A DNA stretch of 64,000 nt. Origin: Paraphysomonas bandaiensis. Lineage: Eukaryota > Chrysophyceae. Below, piece by piece: positions 1 through 13,144 of the stretch. Both the position numbers and the translations under genes were made by a program. The notes beneath the pieces were generated by a model. It ran no database searches. It worked only from the letters and a program-made list of their open reading frames with translations, and was not told the DNA's origin. Each line of letters begins with the position of its first letter. Positions within the stretch are counted from its first letter, which is position 1. The stretch spans positions 35,004 through 99,003 of the forward strand of contig CBFFRP010000414.1 in NCBI GenBank assembly GCA_965644295.1, written 5' to 3'.

Positions 1-276
1 TCTTCCGTGTACGTATCATTATTATATAATTCTGTATTAAACTGCTTAAATACTACAAGATATTCTAGAAAAAAGGTTATAATATAATTTTAATGCATTG
101 TTCATTGAATTACCGAAGAGCATTAGAACTGTAGCTATATACTGTATTACATTCGTGCTAAACTATTTTCAACGAGGCAGCACGATATAGAGAGAATTTG
201 GCAAACCTCATGAGGTGTATATTATACAGATCTCTGCAATTACACCACTCATAAAACCATAATCTCCCACAAATGC

Positions 277-3200
277 CTAAAACCCGTCATCATTGTCGAT
301 AATAGTGGTAGGAGGCTTCCATTTTATACCATACGCTCTCTCAAGCTGTCGCCACAGAACAAACATATTCTCTTTATACTTAGTCAAAGTGCGTTCAATC
401 ATCTGTGGGTCTTCGAGTTTCTACATGATTACTAAATGAGACCCGAGAACAACATCTTGAGGTGCAAAATTGATATTCCAATAAAAGAGTTTGTAACATG
501 CATAGTGAAAGATTATTTACCTGAGGTGCATTTTGTTGATAAAACTCTGTTAGCCATTCCACGTTTTTCATGTGCATCGCTCTCTTCTGATATACGCCAT
601 AGAAATACCATCCTCCAACCAACAATGCCAAGAGTAGAATTGTCATGCACACTTTGAATACTTGCCCTTTGAATTGTGCGGTCTCTTGTACACTCTCGTG
701 TTGTACGTTATCCACATTGATTACACCGCAGCTTTCATTTAGAGTAAACGTCAGAGTCGATTTAGTGGCCAATTCACGAGTGGAAGACTTCGAGGACATC
801 GTTAAAATCTCCGAGGCACTCTCCTACACAGTACATTTGAGAATAAAAAGGGTTAAATAGTGTATACATTATTGAATGAATAACACAGAATATCAAATGA
901 ACTAAATATGAGACTAATACCGCATCACGAAGTTTACCGATACAGGATTCCACGACGAATCTACCGAGGTCCTTTCAACCAATAACAAGCGTGGATACCC
1001 TGGCTCATAGCTAGGGGTGTAGTGGCCAGCTACGTTCACAGTACCACTATTGAAAGTGAGAGGCTCAATCAGAGGAGAAGAGTCGGTAGGGCGATGCTGA
1101 AAACAAACATGAACATGTTGGTTGTACGTTACATTTTGCTCGACTGCTTGTAATTAGGCAATAGAATACATATAGCTATCTATCAACCATTACATTCAGG
1201 TATATAACCCAACACAATTGACAGCTAAAAAGTCCAGTTACTCAAAGGAAAACATACCGTCACTACAGGCCCAATGTATTTTTTGTGCACGATAGTGCCA
1301 ACAGGATAGACCAGCTTCACATCGTCATCGGAAGGCCGATCACCACTGCTGTTGATGCACACGTATCCCACATCAGTAGAAAGAACATCTTCCCCAATAC
1401 TGAGCTGCGTTAACACAAACCAATTCAACCTCCAGGATTAAGCAGACTATATATACTAGCACCGTGACAAATATATATTACGCTGAAAGAGTATGTAGCA
1501 AATCAGTAAATCAGATAACGCACCGCGTACGCCAACACAGAATTTTCGTCGTCAATATCAATATAGTGCTTTGAGGACTCCAGTTCAGCAGCAGACAGCA
1601 CTGCACCTCCTACGTACAAAAACCTTTTCACGAAACATTCTCCAACAACAAAGCACATTGTAATATACCCCTTACAACAAGGCACCCACATAACACCGTT
1701 ATACGATACATAATTTAACGGTCCACAGTTGTTACCTTTTGATGCGTCCGTGTCACTGGCTGCTACTATTGGTACAGCCGCAAGCGCCTTGAAATCATAG
1801 CCGTTCACACCATCTTTTTCTGTAATACAACATTTTAATATCGAGAACGTATAGCAGAAATTGTTGCACATGCAGATGCACAATAAATCAAGAACAGCAA
1901 ACACTTCAATCAAAAAGCACAAGTGCAAGATGGCATCAGCAGTCCGAACCCACCAGTAGAGACGGACTTAGAGTGTAAGGAATCTGATGATCCTTTATCG
2001 ACAAGAGTGTACTCTTCGTCTTCAACATAACAAGAGAGCAAACACTTTTTTAGATCTCTCTGTGTACCACTGCCAGATTGGATAATACACGCCACATCTT
2101 TTACCTGTAGGAAATATAAACCGACATGAAAAAACACTACTCTAAAACACCAACGAACAAAAATATAATACGATATCATATACATAATGCCACATCTAAT
2201 TCGGCATTGCTGCTAAGGGGGGAAAACGTACATCCGAGATGCCAGCTATTGTCAGTTGACTCACGAGCGTACGCATAAGATCACTTTCGATGGAGCAGCT
2301 GTCGGACCCTATGAATATAGAATCAAGCTCACAGCGGAAAAATAATATTACGGCATTGGCTACACTAAAATATTTAAAACTTGAGATAACATTCCACAAC
2401 ATATAATCTATACTTCGTTGTCTGATACATGAACAATTGATAGCAAAATCGCGTTACTTACCCAGTCCGTATCCGGTACCCGGAGATCCCCCACTGCTAA
2501 TACACACCAGCCTATCAAACCCCATACTGTTAATCATTTTGGGCGACTTCCCAAGATTCGAAGTATGGTTAACTCGAGGCCGTTCGCACCGTACCAAGGA
2601 TACCTCGTATCCATGATTACTGGTATGAATGTAAACTACAACAGGGTCGGCCCCGTTCTTGGTACGCTTGTCCGCATTCTGCATCCACTCCTGAAGTATG
2701 GAATACATCGGTGTTGATGATGTTCCATCCGATAAAAGTGATGCCACCACAGCTAGCCCTCGGGTGAACACATTCCTTATATCCAACCCAGCACCCTTGG
2801 CAGCTGCTATGGACAGCCTCCTCTCCCGCATACCGTAGTAACCAGGGACCACGAGGGTCACGGATTCCTTTTTCGCTTTCTTTTTTTTCTTTTTCTTCTG
2901 ACTTACATCAGACGACTGTTGGGAAGAAGCGGCTTTAGAGCTCTTAAGTTTTCCCCGCCAGTAATGCAGTAGCAGGGCGAGGGCTTCATCAGGCTGAAGG
3001 ACTACTTTGTCCTCGCCTTGACTTGAATTCGACAATTCAATTTCGTGGTCATTCGTAGGTTCTGCATTATATGCACCCAACGACTTCGGAGTAGGACAAG
3101 CTGTGATAAAACGTGTGGGATATATAAGATCAACATCTGGGCTCTTCTGGGCACCACTTTCCGCATCATGTCCAAATAATATACCTGTCACACAAACGCC

Positions 3201-3818
3201 ATATATAGTTAGTTCGATACCTCCAAATATTAACAATAAGAACTCCTTTCGCTAATATATAATCAACATATCTAATATCGAGCTACATTCAATAATTCCA
3301 GAAGATAACAGCCTAACAACTTAGGTAATTTCATACCGTGTAGGTCGTCATTAGCATCATGCCCTTCCAATAAAAACTTATTTCCTTCTGGAGTGACTCC
3401 GACTGCTGCACTCACAGCTGATCGTATATTCGTGCACTTGAAATCAGTTTCCGACCAAACAGCAGCACATATTTTCTCTTCACTCAAATCAACCGTAAAG
3501 CAGTTATCACCAGTCAATTCCCCCTATATATACACATGTAATGTATATACACACATATATATACATAGCAGCCCATATAAACTAGTGACAAGCTTATAGC
3601 CAATCATATACAGGCTTAAGATTTTCTCTGTCATTCAGAGACATCCTTCTTCATCTTACCTTTAAATGTCCTGTGTTATTTAAGTGAGATAAGTTTATTC
3701 TCGGGGCACTCGAGCTGCAGCAACTACTCTGACAACTACTCGTTGATTGAGCCCATGTATTGGCACCTGCACTAAGGGGGAGATTAGAACCACCTGTAGA
3801 GGGGTTGGTAAGTGACAT
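277..3818 (-). CDS. Divergent Hsp70-like protein with C-terminal membrane anchor (739 aa, 11 exons)
   Basis: Exons (minus order): 3660-3818, 3337-3523, 2462-3184, 2232-2308, 1954-2104, 1736-1819, 1524-1609, 1258-1404, 938-1096, 521-823, 277-420; all phases agree. The fold is read from Hsp70 landmarks: VTLVVPGYYGMRERR (about 224) matches the Hsp70 VTVPAYF segment, DVACIIQSGSGTQ matches the HVLLVGGSTRIP segment, and GGAVLSAAEL matches the end of the ATPase domain. A beta-sandwich-like stretch ends near 632. Both nucleotide-phosphate loops are eroded (VDLSEEK for IDLGTT; VYIHTSNHGYEVS for VDVGGGT), so ATPase activity is doubtful. A lysine tract lies at 212-221. A hydrophobic segment (647-667) is followed by a short FYQQNAP...KYK...LERAYG module seen at the tails of many protist proteins (from memory of such families). 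No signal peptide is apparent, so it looks like a near-C-terminal anchor. The exon 5 donor (GTGGGT at 1953) and exon 9 donor (937) are the least certain. Confidence 0.75.
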
Positions 3819-4324
3819 TTCAATGATGTGATAATGTGTATTTATATTTCCAGTGAGTGTTATTGTGATTCCAAGATATGTATGTATATATTTATGAACT
3901 GTTCATAGTATGGTCAAACCTCTGTCTGATATATACACCAAGAAAACACCGAAAAACACTTAGAAACACCGAAAAGGGGTCTTTTATATGTGAATCAGAG
4001 TAAAAAAATACTCGATTTTTAAGATATTTCGTGTTAGAAATATAAAAAGTCTGTGTTTTTAGGAGGTGTTGTCTTATATTCCAGGAGTTCTAATCTTTCT
4101 TCGCTTCTACACCAACTCAGCAGAGTATTCGCTTATCTCAAAAGCCGGGATTTTTATTCCAAGTGGAGGTTTTGTGTGGACTGATTTACGGTGCTTTCCA
4201 ATAGACTTGTTATCAAAATATAAGATTTTTAGATTCCTTCACATAAAAACTCGTATCAGATGTCAAGATATCTCAACTGGATCTGGCTAACAGACAACAG
4301 AGCAGAGCTTGCAATCTACACAAG
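3819..4324. other. Intergenic region upstream of the Hsp70-like gene
   Basis: About 500 bases between the Hsp70-like start codon and the edge of the 3.54 kb duplication. It is AT-rich, with no splice-supported coding segment. The 74-codon open stretch at 4066-4290 has no domain likeness. Confidence 0.5.
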
Positions 4325-7300
4325 GCCATGTGACCCGACACCTGATGAGTGTTCATAAGTATATCTATGAAGAGTTTCTACATGTAACGACAATGATATG
4401 ATGCATCCTGATGCAACAATAGTCTCATATATAACTATAAACACATGTATCTATGCATGCAGAGCTTATGCACATACGTAACGGATTTTTGTTATGCGGT
4501 AATTAAGGATTAGATGGTGTTATCAACTTGACATCTTAAATGAGGCTGAAAGACAGTTCTGATAACTTCTTTGTGTATCAAACATTAAATAGTGTTAAAA
4601 AGCAATCAATTTATATGTATATACTGCAGAGCATTGATATTCATTACTGTATGCAGGCTGTGTTATGTTGCAACAAATGCCCTAAATAAGGCAGCTATAT
4701 TGATGGTCCATGCACTGCAAAAACTCATTATCACGTCATAAATGTACTATCTCTCTTCTGTTTATTCAGTTATTCCTCTGTCTTACAAAACTAAACTTAA
4801 CATCTCCCAGCGATAAGTAAAATAATCTATGTATGCCACACAGGGCGCTACTTTCTCTAAACGTACTTGTGAGTTCCATCAGACAGTATTATGGTAGCTA
4901 ATTCGAAATACACTGCTCTCCGTCATCTAAGTATGAGCATGAAGTACTCATTTCATAATCAACAGAACTACCGTGCTATTCGTTAGTAAGTTTTACTTGA
5001 GTAACAATATTATCAACCACGTCGCCACAGTGAGTCACTACAGTGTACTAACATGAGAAATACGCGTTTCTAATATATTTTCTCTAGATACGAATTCGGC
5101 TTAGGTAGCACGACGATGCGTATAACTAAGATACTAAGATATCATCCAAAGCAAGGTGTAGAAGTCATTTCATAGTCAACAGAACCACCGTGCTATCCGT
5201 TAGTAATTCTTACTTGTGCAACAAAATTTTCAACCACACCACTACAGTGGGACACTCCAATGTACTAACATGATATTTAGTACTGTATACGTATTTCTAA
5301 TACACTTTCTTTAGATACGAATTCGACTTAGATAACACCACAATGATGCCACCTGGCATCATGACATTCAGTAAACATTACGGTACCAAGCTCTCGTGCA
5401 CTTATACATTCTATCCACAGAGAATAAGCGCTTCATTAACAACAAGCATGAAGTGTAAAATAATCGAAATTCAACGGAATCGGAATTCAGTAGATTTTCA
5501 AAAATTTTAGCATTGTTCCCGCCAATATGGATTGTTGTGCCAGCGACGATAAGATGACGATAACACTCACAATGGCAAATACATACTCCGGTCGCGCGGG
5601 TCTTCCCAAGATATCCCCCAGACTTGGGAATAATAGCATGGCAATATCGGACACCTATGGAACATATAGCCAGTAAATGCAATTACTTTGCGAACAGTGG
5701 GCTAAATAACAAAATAACACATCTACATATAAATAATCGACATGTGCATAGGGCGCTGAGTTAGTATGCAGCTGTCGAGTATATGCAGTATGAGTCGAAT
5801 TCACACACTTACCAAAAATATATTAAGTCCGCAGACGACTAAGCTTACAAATATGCCCGTGGTGTTGTTGACATTGGTAATATTGCACGATACCATGATA
5901 CACACAAACTGGAGAATAAAGATCCCCACGGCGTACCATCTCGTCAACACATCGGGCTTTCCGAGTTCCGCTCTCGTGCTTTTCGCAAGCAGTGCCAGGT
6001 AGTTAAGAAATGCACCGGAAAAAATACCACCTGGTTGAGAACGCACGTTTGACCACGCCGTACTCAGCATTGATGCATCCACGCGAAAAGATGACCACAT
6101 TGTCAAGTCTGCGTCATGAAACTGAGCATTGTATGCACTCTTTGTACCTGTAAGTATGTGAGCCAGTATGTTTTATAACTGCTATGACAGTACAGAATCA
6201 GTGAGCAAAAATGATATACTAACCAGAGAGAAATGAGAGAAAACTGTACGCGAACGAGCATGCGTACAGTTGAGATGCTCTCCACAAGACCATGGTGTAA
6301 TTCCATTTAGCTGTATGAGGATTTAGTTTTCGAACAATACGGCACATACTGTCCGCCATAAAAGCCTGCAACACATACAATTATGCATGCATAGAATACC
6401 AATACACCACATGAATTGCAACATACATTAGTCATGCGCAGGATGAGGGCAGTCCACATCCAGAACATAGCCCGGTAAAGATTGCTCGACATAGGTAGCT
6501 CTCCCTTGAAACATATCTCCACAGGTACGATAATTACCCATGTGATGGAGAGCAAATTGCCCATCCAGTTCGTACAGTTAACTACGATGACTGTAGATAC
6601 AATCAATGGTCGCATGGGCTTGTGGCCAAGGTAGTTCTCGAGGCTTGCCTTTATATAATCATAAGGAATGACCACAAAGAATAAAACATGTCAACTATAT
6701 ATGGTGACTTGAGCATACACCCCTATCACTTCCACACAGAACTACATACAAAGCGTGCAATTACTTACCAGAGCTCCAGCGAGCACTATGAAGACGAACC
6801 ACAGCCAATAGAAACCTCCCATCGGACTAAAGCATGCCAAACCAAAGAGACCAACGATTATAGTAACAATCAAAAAGTGGATAATCTGTTTACTGAAGGC
6901 AGTACCCCAGAACAACTCCACAGCCCCAGTGCTCCAACGATACACAGCTTCCAAGTAGTCCTCTGTCTTTTTAGCAATGCCATAGGCCACAAAGCAGGGC
7001 ATTGATACAGTTGTGGAGTTAGACAAATACTTGTGAGAGGTACCGGTGTCTTCAATGCGTGAGGTTGTGGCAAACTGGAAATCAGCATTCGATATTTCCC
7101 TAGAATAATCAGGTTTATAGTGAGGGAATTATAGGGAAACAAAAGTCAGCGTAACATAGCGTCGTCGGAAGTATATACAACATTTCTACTATCAAAATAA
7201 AATTTACAAAATGCATGTACTCACCAAATCGCGTTGCTCCCGCTCGAAGTACAGACTTTGCCTGAATCACGTAACGCTTGCCAAACCGTATAGTACGACG

Positions 7301-7861
7301 CGTTTTTGTTGTCTAGAAAGTCCTCGTGCGTAACATTTGTGAAGTACTGAGGGTATTGAACTAGCATGCATAGTGGGGCATCAGCCTTGTGCTCTCCAAA
7401 CTTCTTCAGGGGTTTTCGAGTCTTCGCGTCAACGCTGAAGAAAGGCAGTGCATCATTGAAGAATATAGCCGGCTCTGCCAACATGTGTCGTGCATCCACA
7501 ACTGCAAGCAGGATTTGAGGAGGATTGGCGATCTCGTTGTCCTGCACGAATTGGACAGCCTTTGCACGCAGGAATTCCGCAAAAACATTCATTGCTCCGG
7601 CTTTACCCCTATTCATCTCCAGTAGTCGTAGCTTTGACACTGCTAAAGGCGGATTCTTAAGAATGCCTTGGTCTGCAATGGTAATGCTGGCAGATTTTTG
7701 GTGGAAAGGAACGACAGTTGCCAAATTGTTCTCAATTTTAATAACCTGAAACACAAAGTAAGATATTCACATTTGATAGGAAAAACATGAACATAAGACT
7801 CTGCCTCATCCTATGCGTATAAAGCTTAATCTGACTACGTATCATACCTTGTACGTATTTC
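4325..7861. repeat. 3.54 kb tandem duplication, copy 1
   Basis: Bases 4325-7861 match 7864-11400 almost perfectly at an offset of 3539. Two bases (7862-7863) lie between the copies. The one difference I noticed is T at 4436 against C at 7975. The block contains the last 12 to 14 bases of exon 1 and all six later exons of the cellulose-synthase-like gene plus about 1.16 kb of downstream sequence. Within that downstream part is an older, diverged local duplication (about 4951-5117 against 5165-5349). Confidence 0.95.
5487..7861 (-). pseudogene. 5'-truncated duplicate of the cellulose-synthase-like gene
   Basis: Copies of exons 2-7 lie at 7225-7745, 6769-7099, 6427-6648, 6224-6365, 5813-6147 and 5487-5654, with the tail of exon 1 at 7848-7861. 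The first 586 codons (two membrane spans and a long low-complexity region) are missing because the duplication breakpoint falls inside the end of exon 1. Splice sites and reading frames of the retained exons are intact and essentially identical to the full gene, so the event is recent or the copy is an assembly duplicate. It could not be expressed from its own start as the same protein. The upstream gene's exon 1 could in principle splice into these exons to give the same product. Confidence 0.85.
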
Positions 7862-7863
7862 AT

Positions 7864-10800
7864 GCCATGTGACCCGACACCTGATGAGTGTTCATAAGTA
7901 TATCTATGAAGAGTTTCTACATGTAACGACAATGATATGATGCATCCTGATGCAACAATAGTCTCATATATAACCATAAACACATGTATCTATGCATGCA
8001 GAGCTTATGCACATACGTAACGGATTTTTGTTATGCGGTAATTAAGGATTAGATGGTGTTATCAACTTGACATCTTAAATGAGGCTGAAAGACAGTTCTG
8101 ATAACTTCTTTGTGTATCAAACATTAAATAGTGTTAAAAAGCAATCAATTTATATGTATATACTGCAGAGCATTGATATTCATTACTGTATGCAGGCTGT
8201 GTTATGTTGCAACAAATGCCCTAAATAAGGCAGCTATATTGATGGTCCATGCACTGCAAAAACTCATTATCACGTCATAAATGTACTATCTCTCTTCTGT
8301 TTATTCAGTTATTCCTCTGTCTTACAAAACTAAACTTAACATCTCCCAGCGATAAGTAAAATAATCTATGTATGCCACACAGGGCGCTACTTTCTCTAAA
8401 CGTACTTGTGAGTTCCATCAGACAGTATTATGGTAGCTAATTCGAAATACACTGCTCTCCGTCATCTAAGTATGAGCATGAAGTACTCATTTCATAATCA
8501 ACAGAACTACCGTGCTATTCGTTAGTAAGTTTTACTTGAGTAACAATATTATCAACCACGTCGCCACAGTGAGTCACTACAGTGTACTAACATGAGAAAT
8601 ACGCGTTTCTAATATATTTTCTCTAGATACGAATTCGGCTTAGGTAGCACGACGATGCGTATAACTAAGATACTAAGATATCATCCAAAGCAAGGTGTAG
8701 AAGTCATTTCATAGTCAACAGAACCACCGTGCTATCCGTTAGTAATTCTTACTTGTGCAACAAAATTTTCAACCACACCACTACAGTGGGACACTCCAAT
8801 GTACTAACATGATATTTAGTACTGTATACGTATTTCTAATACACTTTCTTTAGATACGAATTCGACTTAGATAACACCACAATGATGCCACCTGGCATCA
8901 TGACATTCAGTAAACATTACGGTACCAAGCTCTCGTGCACTTATACATTCTATCCACAGAGAATAAGCGCTTCATTAACAACAAGCATGAAGTGTAAAAT
9001 AATCGAAATTCAACGGAATCGGAATTCAGTAGATTTTCAAAAATTTTAGCATTGTTCCCGCCAATATGGATTGTTGTGCCAGCGACGATAAGATGACGAT
9101 AACACTCACAATGGCAAATACATACTCCGGTCGCGCGGGTCTTCCCAAGATATCCCCCAGACTTGGGAATAATAGCATGGCAATATCGGACACCTATGGA
9201 ACATATAGCCAGTAAATGCAATTACTTTGCGAACAGTGGGCTAAATAACAAAATAACACATCTACATATAAATAATCGACATGTGCATAGGGCGCTGAGT
9301 TAGTATGCAGCTGTCGAGTATATGCAGTATGAGTCGAATTCACACACTTACCAAAAATATATTAAGTCCGCAGACGACTAAGCTTACAAATATGCCCGTG
9401 GTGTTGTTGACATTGGTAATATTGCACGATACCATGATACACACAAACTGGAGAATAAAGATCCCCACGGCGTACCATCTCGTCAACACATCGGGCTTTC
9501 CGAGTTCCGCTCTCGTGCTTTTCGCAAGCAGTGCCAGGTAGTTAAGAAATGCACCGGAAAAAATACCACCTGGTTGAGAACGCACGTTTGACCACGCCGT
9601 ACTCAGCATTGATGCATCCACGCGAAAAGATGACCACATTGTCAAGTCTGCGTCATGAAACTGAGCATTGTATGCACTCTTTGTACCTGTAAGTATGTGA
9701 GCCAGTATGTTTTATAACTGCTATGACAGTACAGAATCAGTGAGCAAAAATGATATACTAACCAGAGAGAAATGAGAGAAAACTGTACGCGAACGAGCAT
9801 GCGTACAGTTGAGATGCTCTCCACAAGACCATGGTGTAATTCCATTTAGCTGTATGAGGATTTAGTTTTCGAACAATACGGCACATACTGTCCGCCATAA
9901 AAGCCTGCAACACATACAATTATGCATGCATAGAATACCAATACACCACATGAATTGCAACATACATTAGTCATGCGCAGGATGAGGGCAGTCCACATCC
10001 AGAACATAGCCCGGTAAAGATTGCTCGACATAGGTAGCTCTCCCTTGAAACATATCTCCACAGGTACGATAATTACCCATGTGATGGAGAGCAAATTGCC
10101 CATCCAGTTCGTACAGTTAACTACGATGACTGTAGATACAATCAATGGTCGCATGGGCTTGTGGCCAAGGTAGTTCTCGAGGCTTGCCTTTATATAATCA
10201 TAAGGAATGACCACAAAGAATAAAACATGTCAACTATATATGGTGACTTGAGCATACACCCCTATCACTTCCACACAGAACTACATACAAAGCGTGCAAT
10301 TACTTACCAGAGCTCCAGCGAGCACTATGAAGACGAACCACAGCCAATAGAAACCTCCCATCGGACTAAAGCATGCCAAACCAAAGAGACCAACGATTAT
10401 AGTAACAATCAAAAAGTGGATAATCTGTTTACTGAAGGCAGTACCCCAGAACAACTCCACAGCCCCAGTGCTCCAACGATACACAGCTTCCAAGTAGTCC
10501 TCTGTCTTTTTAGCAATGCCATAGGCCACAAAGCAGGGCATTGATACAGTTGTGGAGTTAGACAAATACTTGTGAGAGGTACCGGTGTCTTCAATGCGTG
10601 AGGTTGTGGCAAACTGGAAATCAGCATTCGATATTTCCCTAGAATAATCAGGTTTATAGTGAGGGAATTATAGGGAAACAAAAGTCAGCGTAACATAGCG
10701 TCGTCGGAAGTATATACAACATTTCTACTATCAAAATAAAATTTACAAAATGCATGTACTCACCAAATCGCGTTGCTCCCGCTCGAAGTACAGACTTTGC

Positions 10801-11400
10801 CTGAATCACGTAACGCTTGCCAAACCGTATAGTACGACGCGTTTTTGTTGTCTAGAAAGTCCTCGTGCGTAACATTTGTGAAGTACTGAGGGTATTGAAC
10901 TAGCATGCATAGTGGGGCATCAGCCTTGTGCTCTCCAAACTTCTTCAGGGGTTTTCGAGTCTTCGCGTCAACGCTGAAGAAAGGCAGTGCATCATTGAAG
11001 AATATAGCCGGCTCTGCCAACATGTGTCGTGCATCCACAACTGCAAGCAGGATTTGAGGAGGATTGGCGATCTCGTTGTCCTGCACGAATTGGACAGCCT
11101 TTGCACGCAGGAATTCCGCAAAAACATTCATTGCTCCGGCTTTACCCCTATTCATCTCCAGTAGTCGTAGCTTTGACACTGCTAAAGGCGGATTCTTAAG
11201 AATGCCTTGGTCTGCAATGGTAATGCTGGCAGATTTTTGGTGGAAAGGAACGACAGTTGCCAAATTGTTCTCAATTTTAATAACCTGAAACACAAAGTAA
11301 GATATTCACATTTGATAGGAAAAACATGAACATAAGACTCTGCCTCATCCTATGCGTATAAAGCTTAATCTGACTACGTATCATACCTTGTACGTATTTC
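7864..11400. repeat. 3.54 kb tandem duplication, copy 2
   Basis: Second copy of the block at 4325-7861. It is continuous with exon 1 of the intact gene, so this is the copy that belongs to the functional transcription unit. Bases 7864-9025 are the presumed 3' UTR and intergenic sequence and hold no further gene that I can support; they repeat the diverged internal duplication at about 8490-8888. Confidence 0.95.
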
Positions 11401-13144
11401 TTCTTGTTTCCAGAAGCTGATCCATGTAATCTCCGGTAGAAAGCGGTCGTGAAGACACAGCCTGGTACACAATTGCTCCGGGCTTAATTCGAGTAGTAAC
11501 GAATTGTGCTTGTGGTCCCGGGGGATCCGTGAATTTGTCGTACGGTAAGGGACGCAGTCTTGCCCGGCTCATGAACTGCCAATGAATATTCCAGTCCGGT
11601 AAATCTGCACGCTGCAGGATCCATCTGATTTCGATCAAATCGTCAGGGTTAATAGGACTAACAGGGTCTTCTGGATCAGAACACGGTGTGCCAGTGAAGG
11701 CATCATACAACTCAATCAAAAGCTGATGAACATCCACAATATCTTCCGAATCAAATATCTCTAAAAAGGGAGCTGCAAGGAAAAGACTATCAAGAGCCGA
11801 CGGGGTGTTCCGATAGTTATACGTCCACTCGCGGTCCTTCACCACCTCCAGCCAATGATGTAGGAATGATAACAGTGGGACGATATCGCCAACATTTACT
11901 GTCACTTCATCACGCACCGGAAAGAAGCCATTTTCGCCACTAGGGGTTGCACCTTTAGGTGATATGGACATGCTGCGCATTGGATTTTCAAAAGTAGAAA
12001 TAGAATCCTCGCGGGCAGCGGAGTGACTTGAATTTTCAGTGTGTCCTGAACTTTCTCTGGTCGAGACCTTAGGGAAGAATTCCTTCGACGAGTCAGCTGA
12101 AATACTGTTTGTCTTGTTACCTACACTTGACTCTTCAGTCCGACTTGCAGGGCTCTCAAGAACCATGGGTAGCGGGGTACTCCCTGCTATCTCTTCTGAA
12201 GTATATGCTGTAGCCGCCCGACTTCGAGGGTTGCGCAACATAGTTAAGTTTTTAAAATGCTGATTTGATTCCGTAGTTGAGCCATCCAGTCCATTTGGTA
12301 CGACGGTTTCCATTTTACTGATCCGTATATTATTATGTCCCCCCGCGGATATTTCGTCATACCTTTCAACCGTATAGGCACGAGAAGTGCGACGGGTTGG
12401 AGGATGCTGAGGGGTTTCCTGAGACACTTCCGGGGCCAGTTCTGCATTATTCCTCTGTTGAATACGTATACACAGCTGAACCATAGATGTTATGAATTTC
12501 ATCCAGGCAAGCCAAAGACGCTTTCGTTGTTCCTCGCCTTTAAGTCGTTTTTCATTGAGAATAGTATCCACGTAGAGGCCTCGTAGTGAGTGTCGTCCAG
12601 CACAAGTATTAAAAACTGTGCATGTTTTACCCAATAAACCACGCAAAAAAATCGCCTCGTCCTCTGATACGAATGGAGAGCAATTACCGATCACAATGTG
12701 ACCATGACAGCAAACAGATCGCGTTGACTCCAACTCAGTTGGTTTTCCACTAACCATTGGCAAACCTCGAAAAAATGTATTCACAGCATCCAAAAAGGCA
12801 ACAATTAATATCACCCATTCAATCGTACTCACACCTAATCCCCAATCATTTGGAAAGTTATCAGAATGAGAGCCTAATGCATATCGAAAGACGAGAGGAC
12901 CCAATACAGCCAATATGAATAAATTCAATAAAAATATGGATCTTTCTTTAAAAATTAACTTTTCATATTCTTCAGAAATAGTAATTTTTGAATCCGCAAA
13001 TAAAGAAACTTTTGGTGAACGTGAATTATATATATTTGGACCTGTAGATACGGGGGGTTGACCAGACTCCTCTGCATAGTATATCTCCGCATAATCAATG
13101 CCTTTAGGGGCTGTTTTACGGGTTATTTTAGCATGTCCTGCCAT
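9026..13144 (-). CDS. Cellulose-synthase-like family 2 glycosyltransferase, multi-pass membrane (1158 aa, 7 exons)
   Basis: Exons: 11387-13144, 10764-11284, 10308-10638, 9966-10187, 9763-9904, 9352-9686, 9026-9193; all phases agree. Residues 70-88 and 109-126 are membrane spans, followed by about 330 residues of Ser/Thr-rich, poorly conserved sequence. The GT2 core begins near 600: MNRGKAGAMN (631-639, the KAG motif), VVDARH with D670 as the DxD-like aspartate, LVQYPQYF (715-722), IED (775-777, equivalent to the catalytic-base TED), and a QxxRW-like AVYRW (811-815) in which Gln is replaced by Ala. I could not find the first DDG-type aspartate motif. Several hydrophobic spans follow (about 835-1150). 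Family knowledge: such enzymes polymerise UDP-sugars at the plasma membrane. The altered QxxRW and missing first motif make activity uncertain. The stop codon is TGA at 9026-9028. Confidence 0.8.

Noticed and set aside
436-860. Open stretches on the plus strand inside the Hsp70-like gene
   Set aside because: They are shadows of exon 10 on the minus strand, without splice support or domain likeness.
4066-4290. 74-codon open stretch (+)
   Set aside because: AT-rich intergenic sequence, no domain and no flanking exon.
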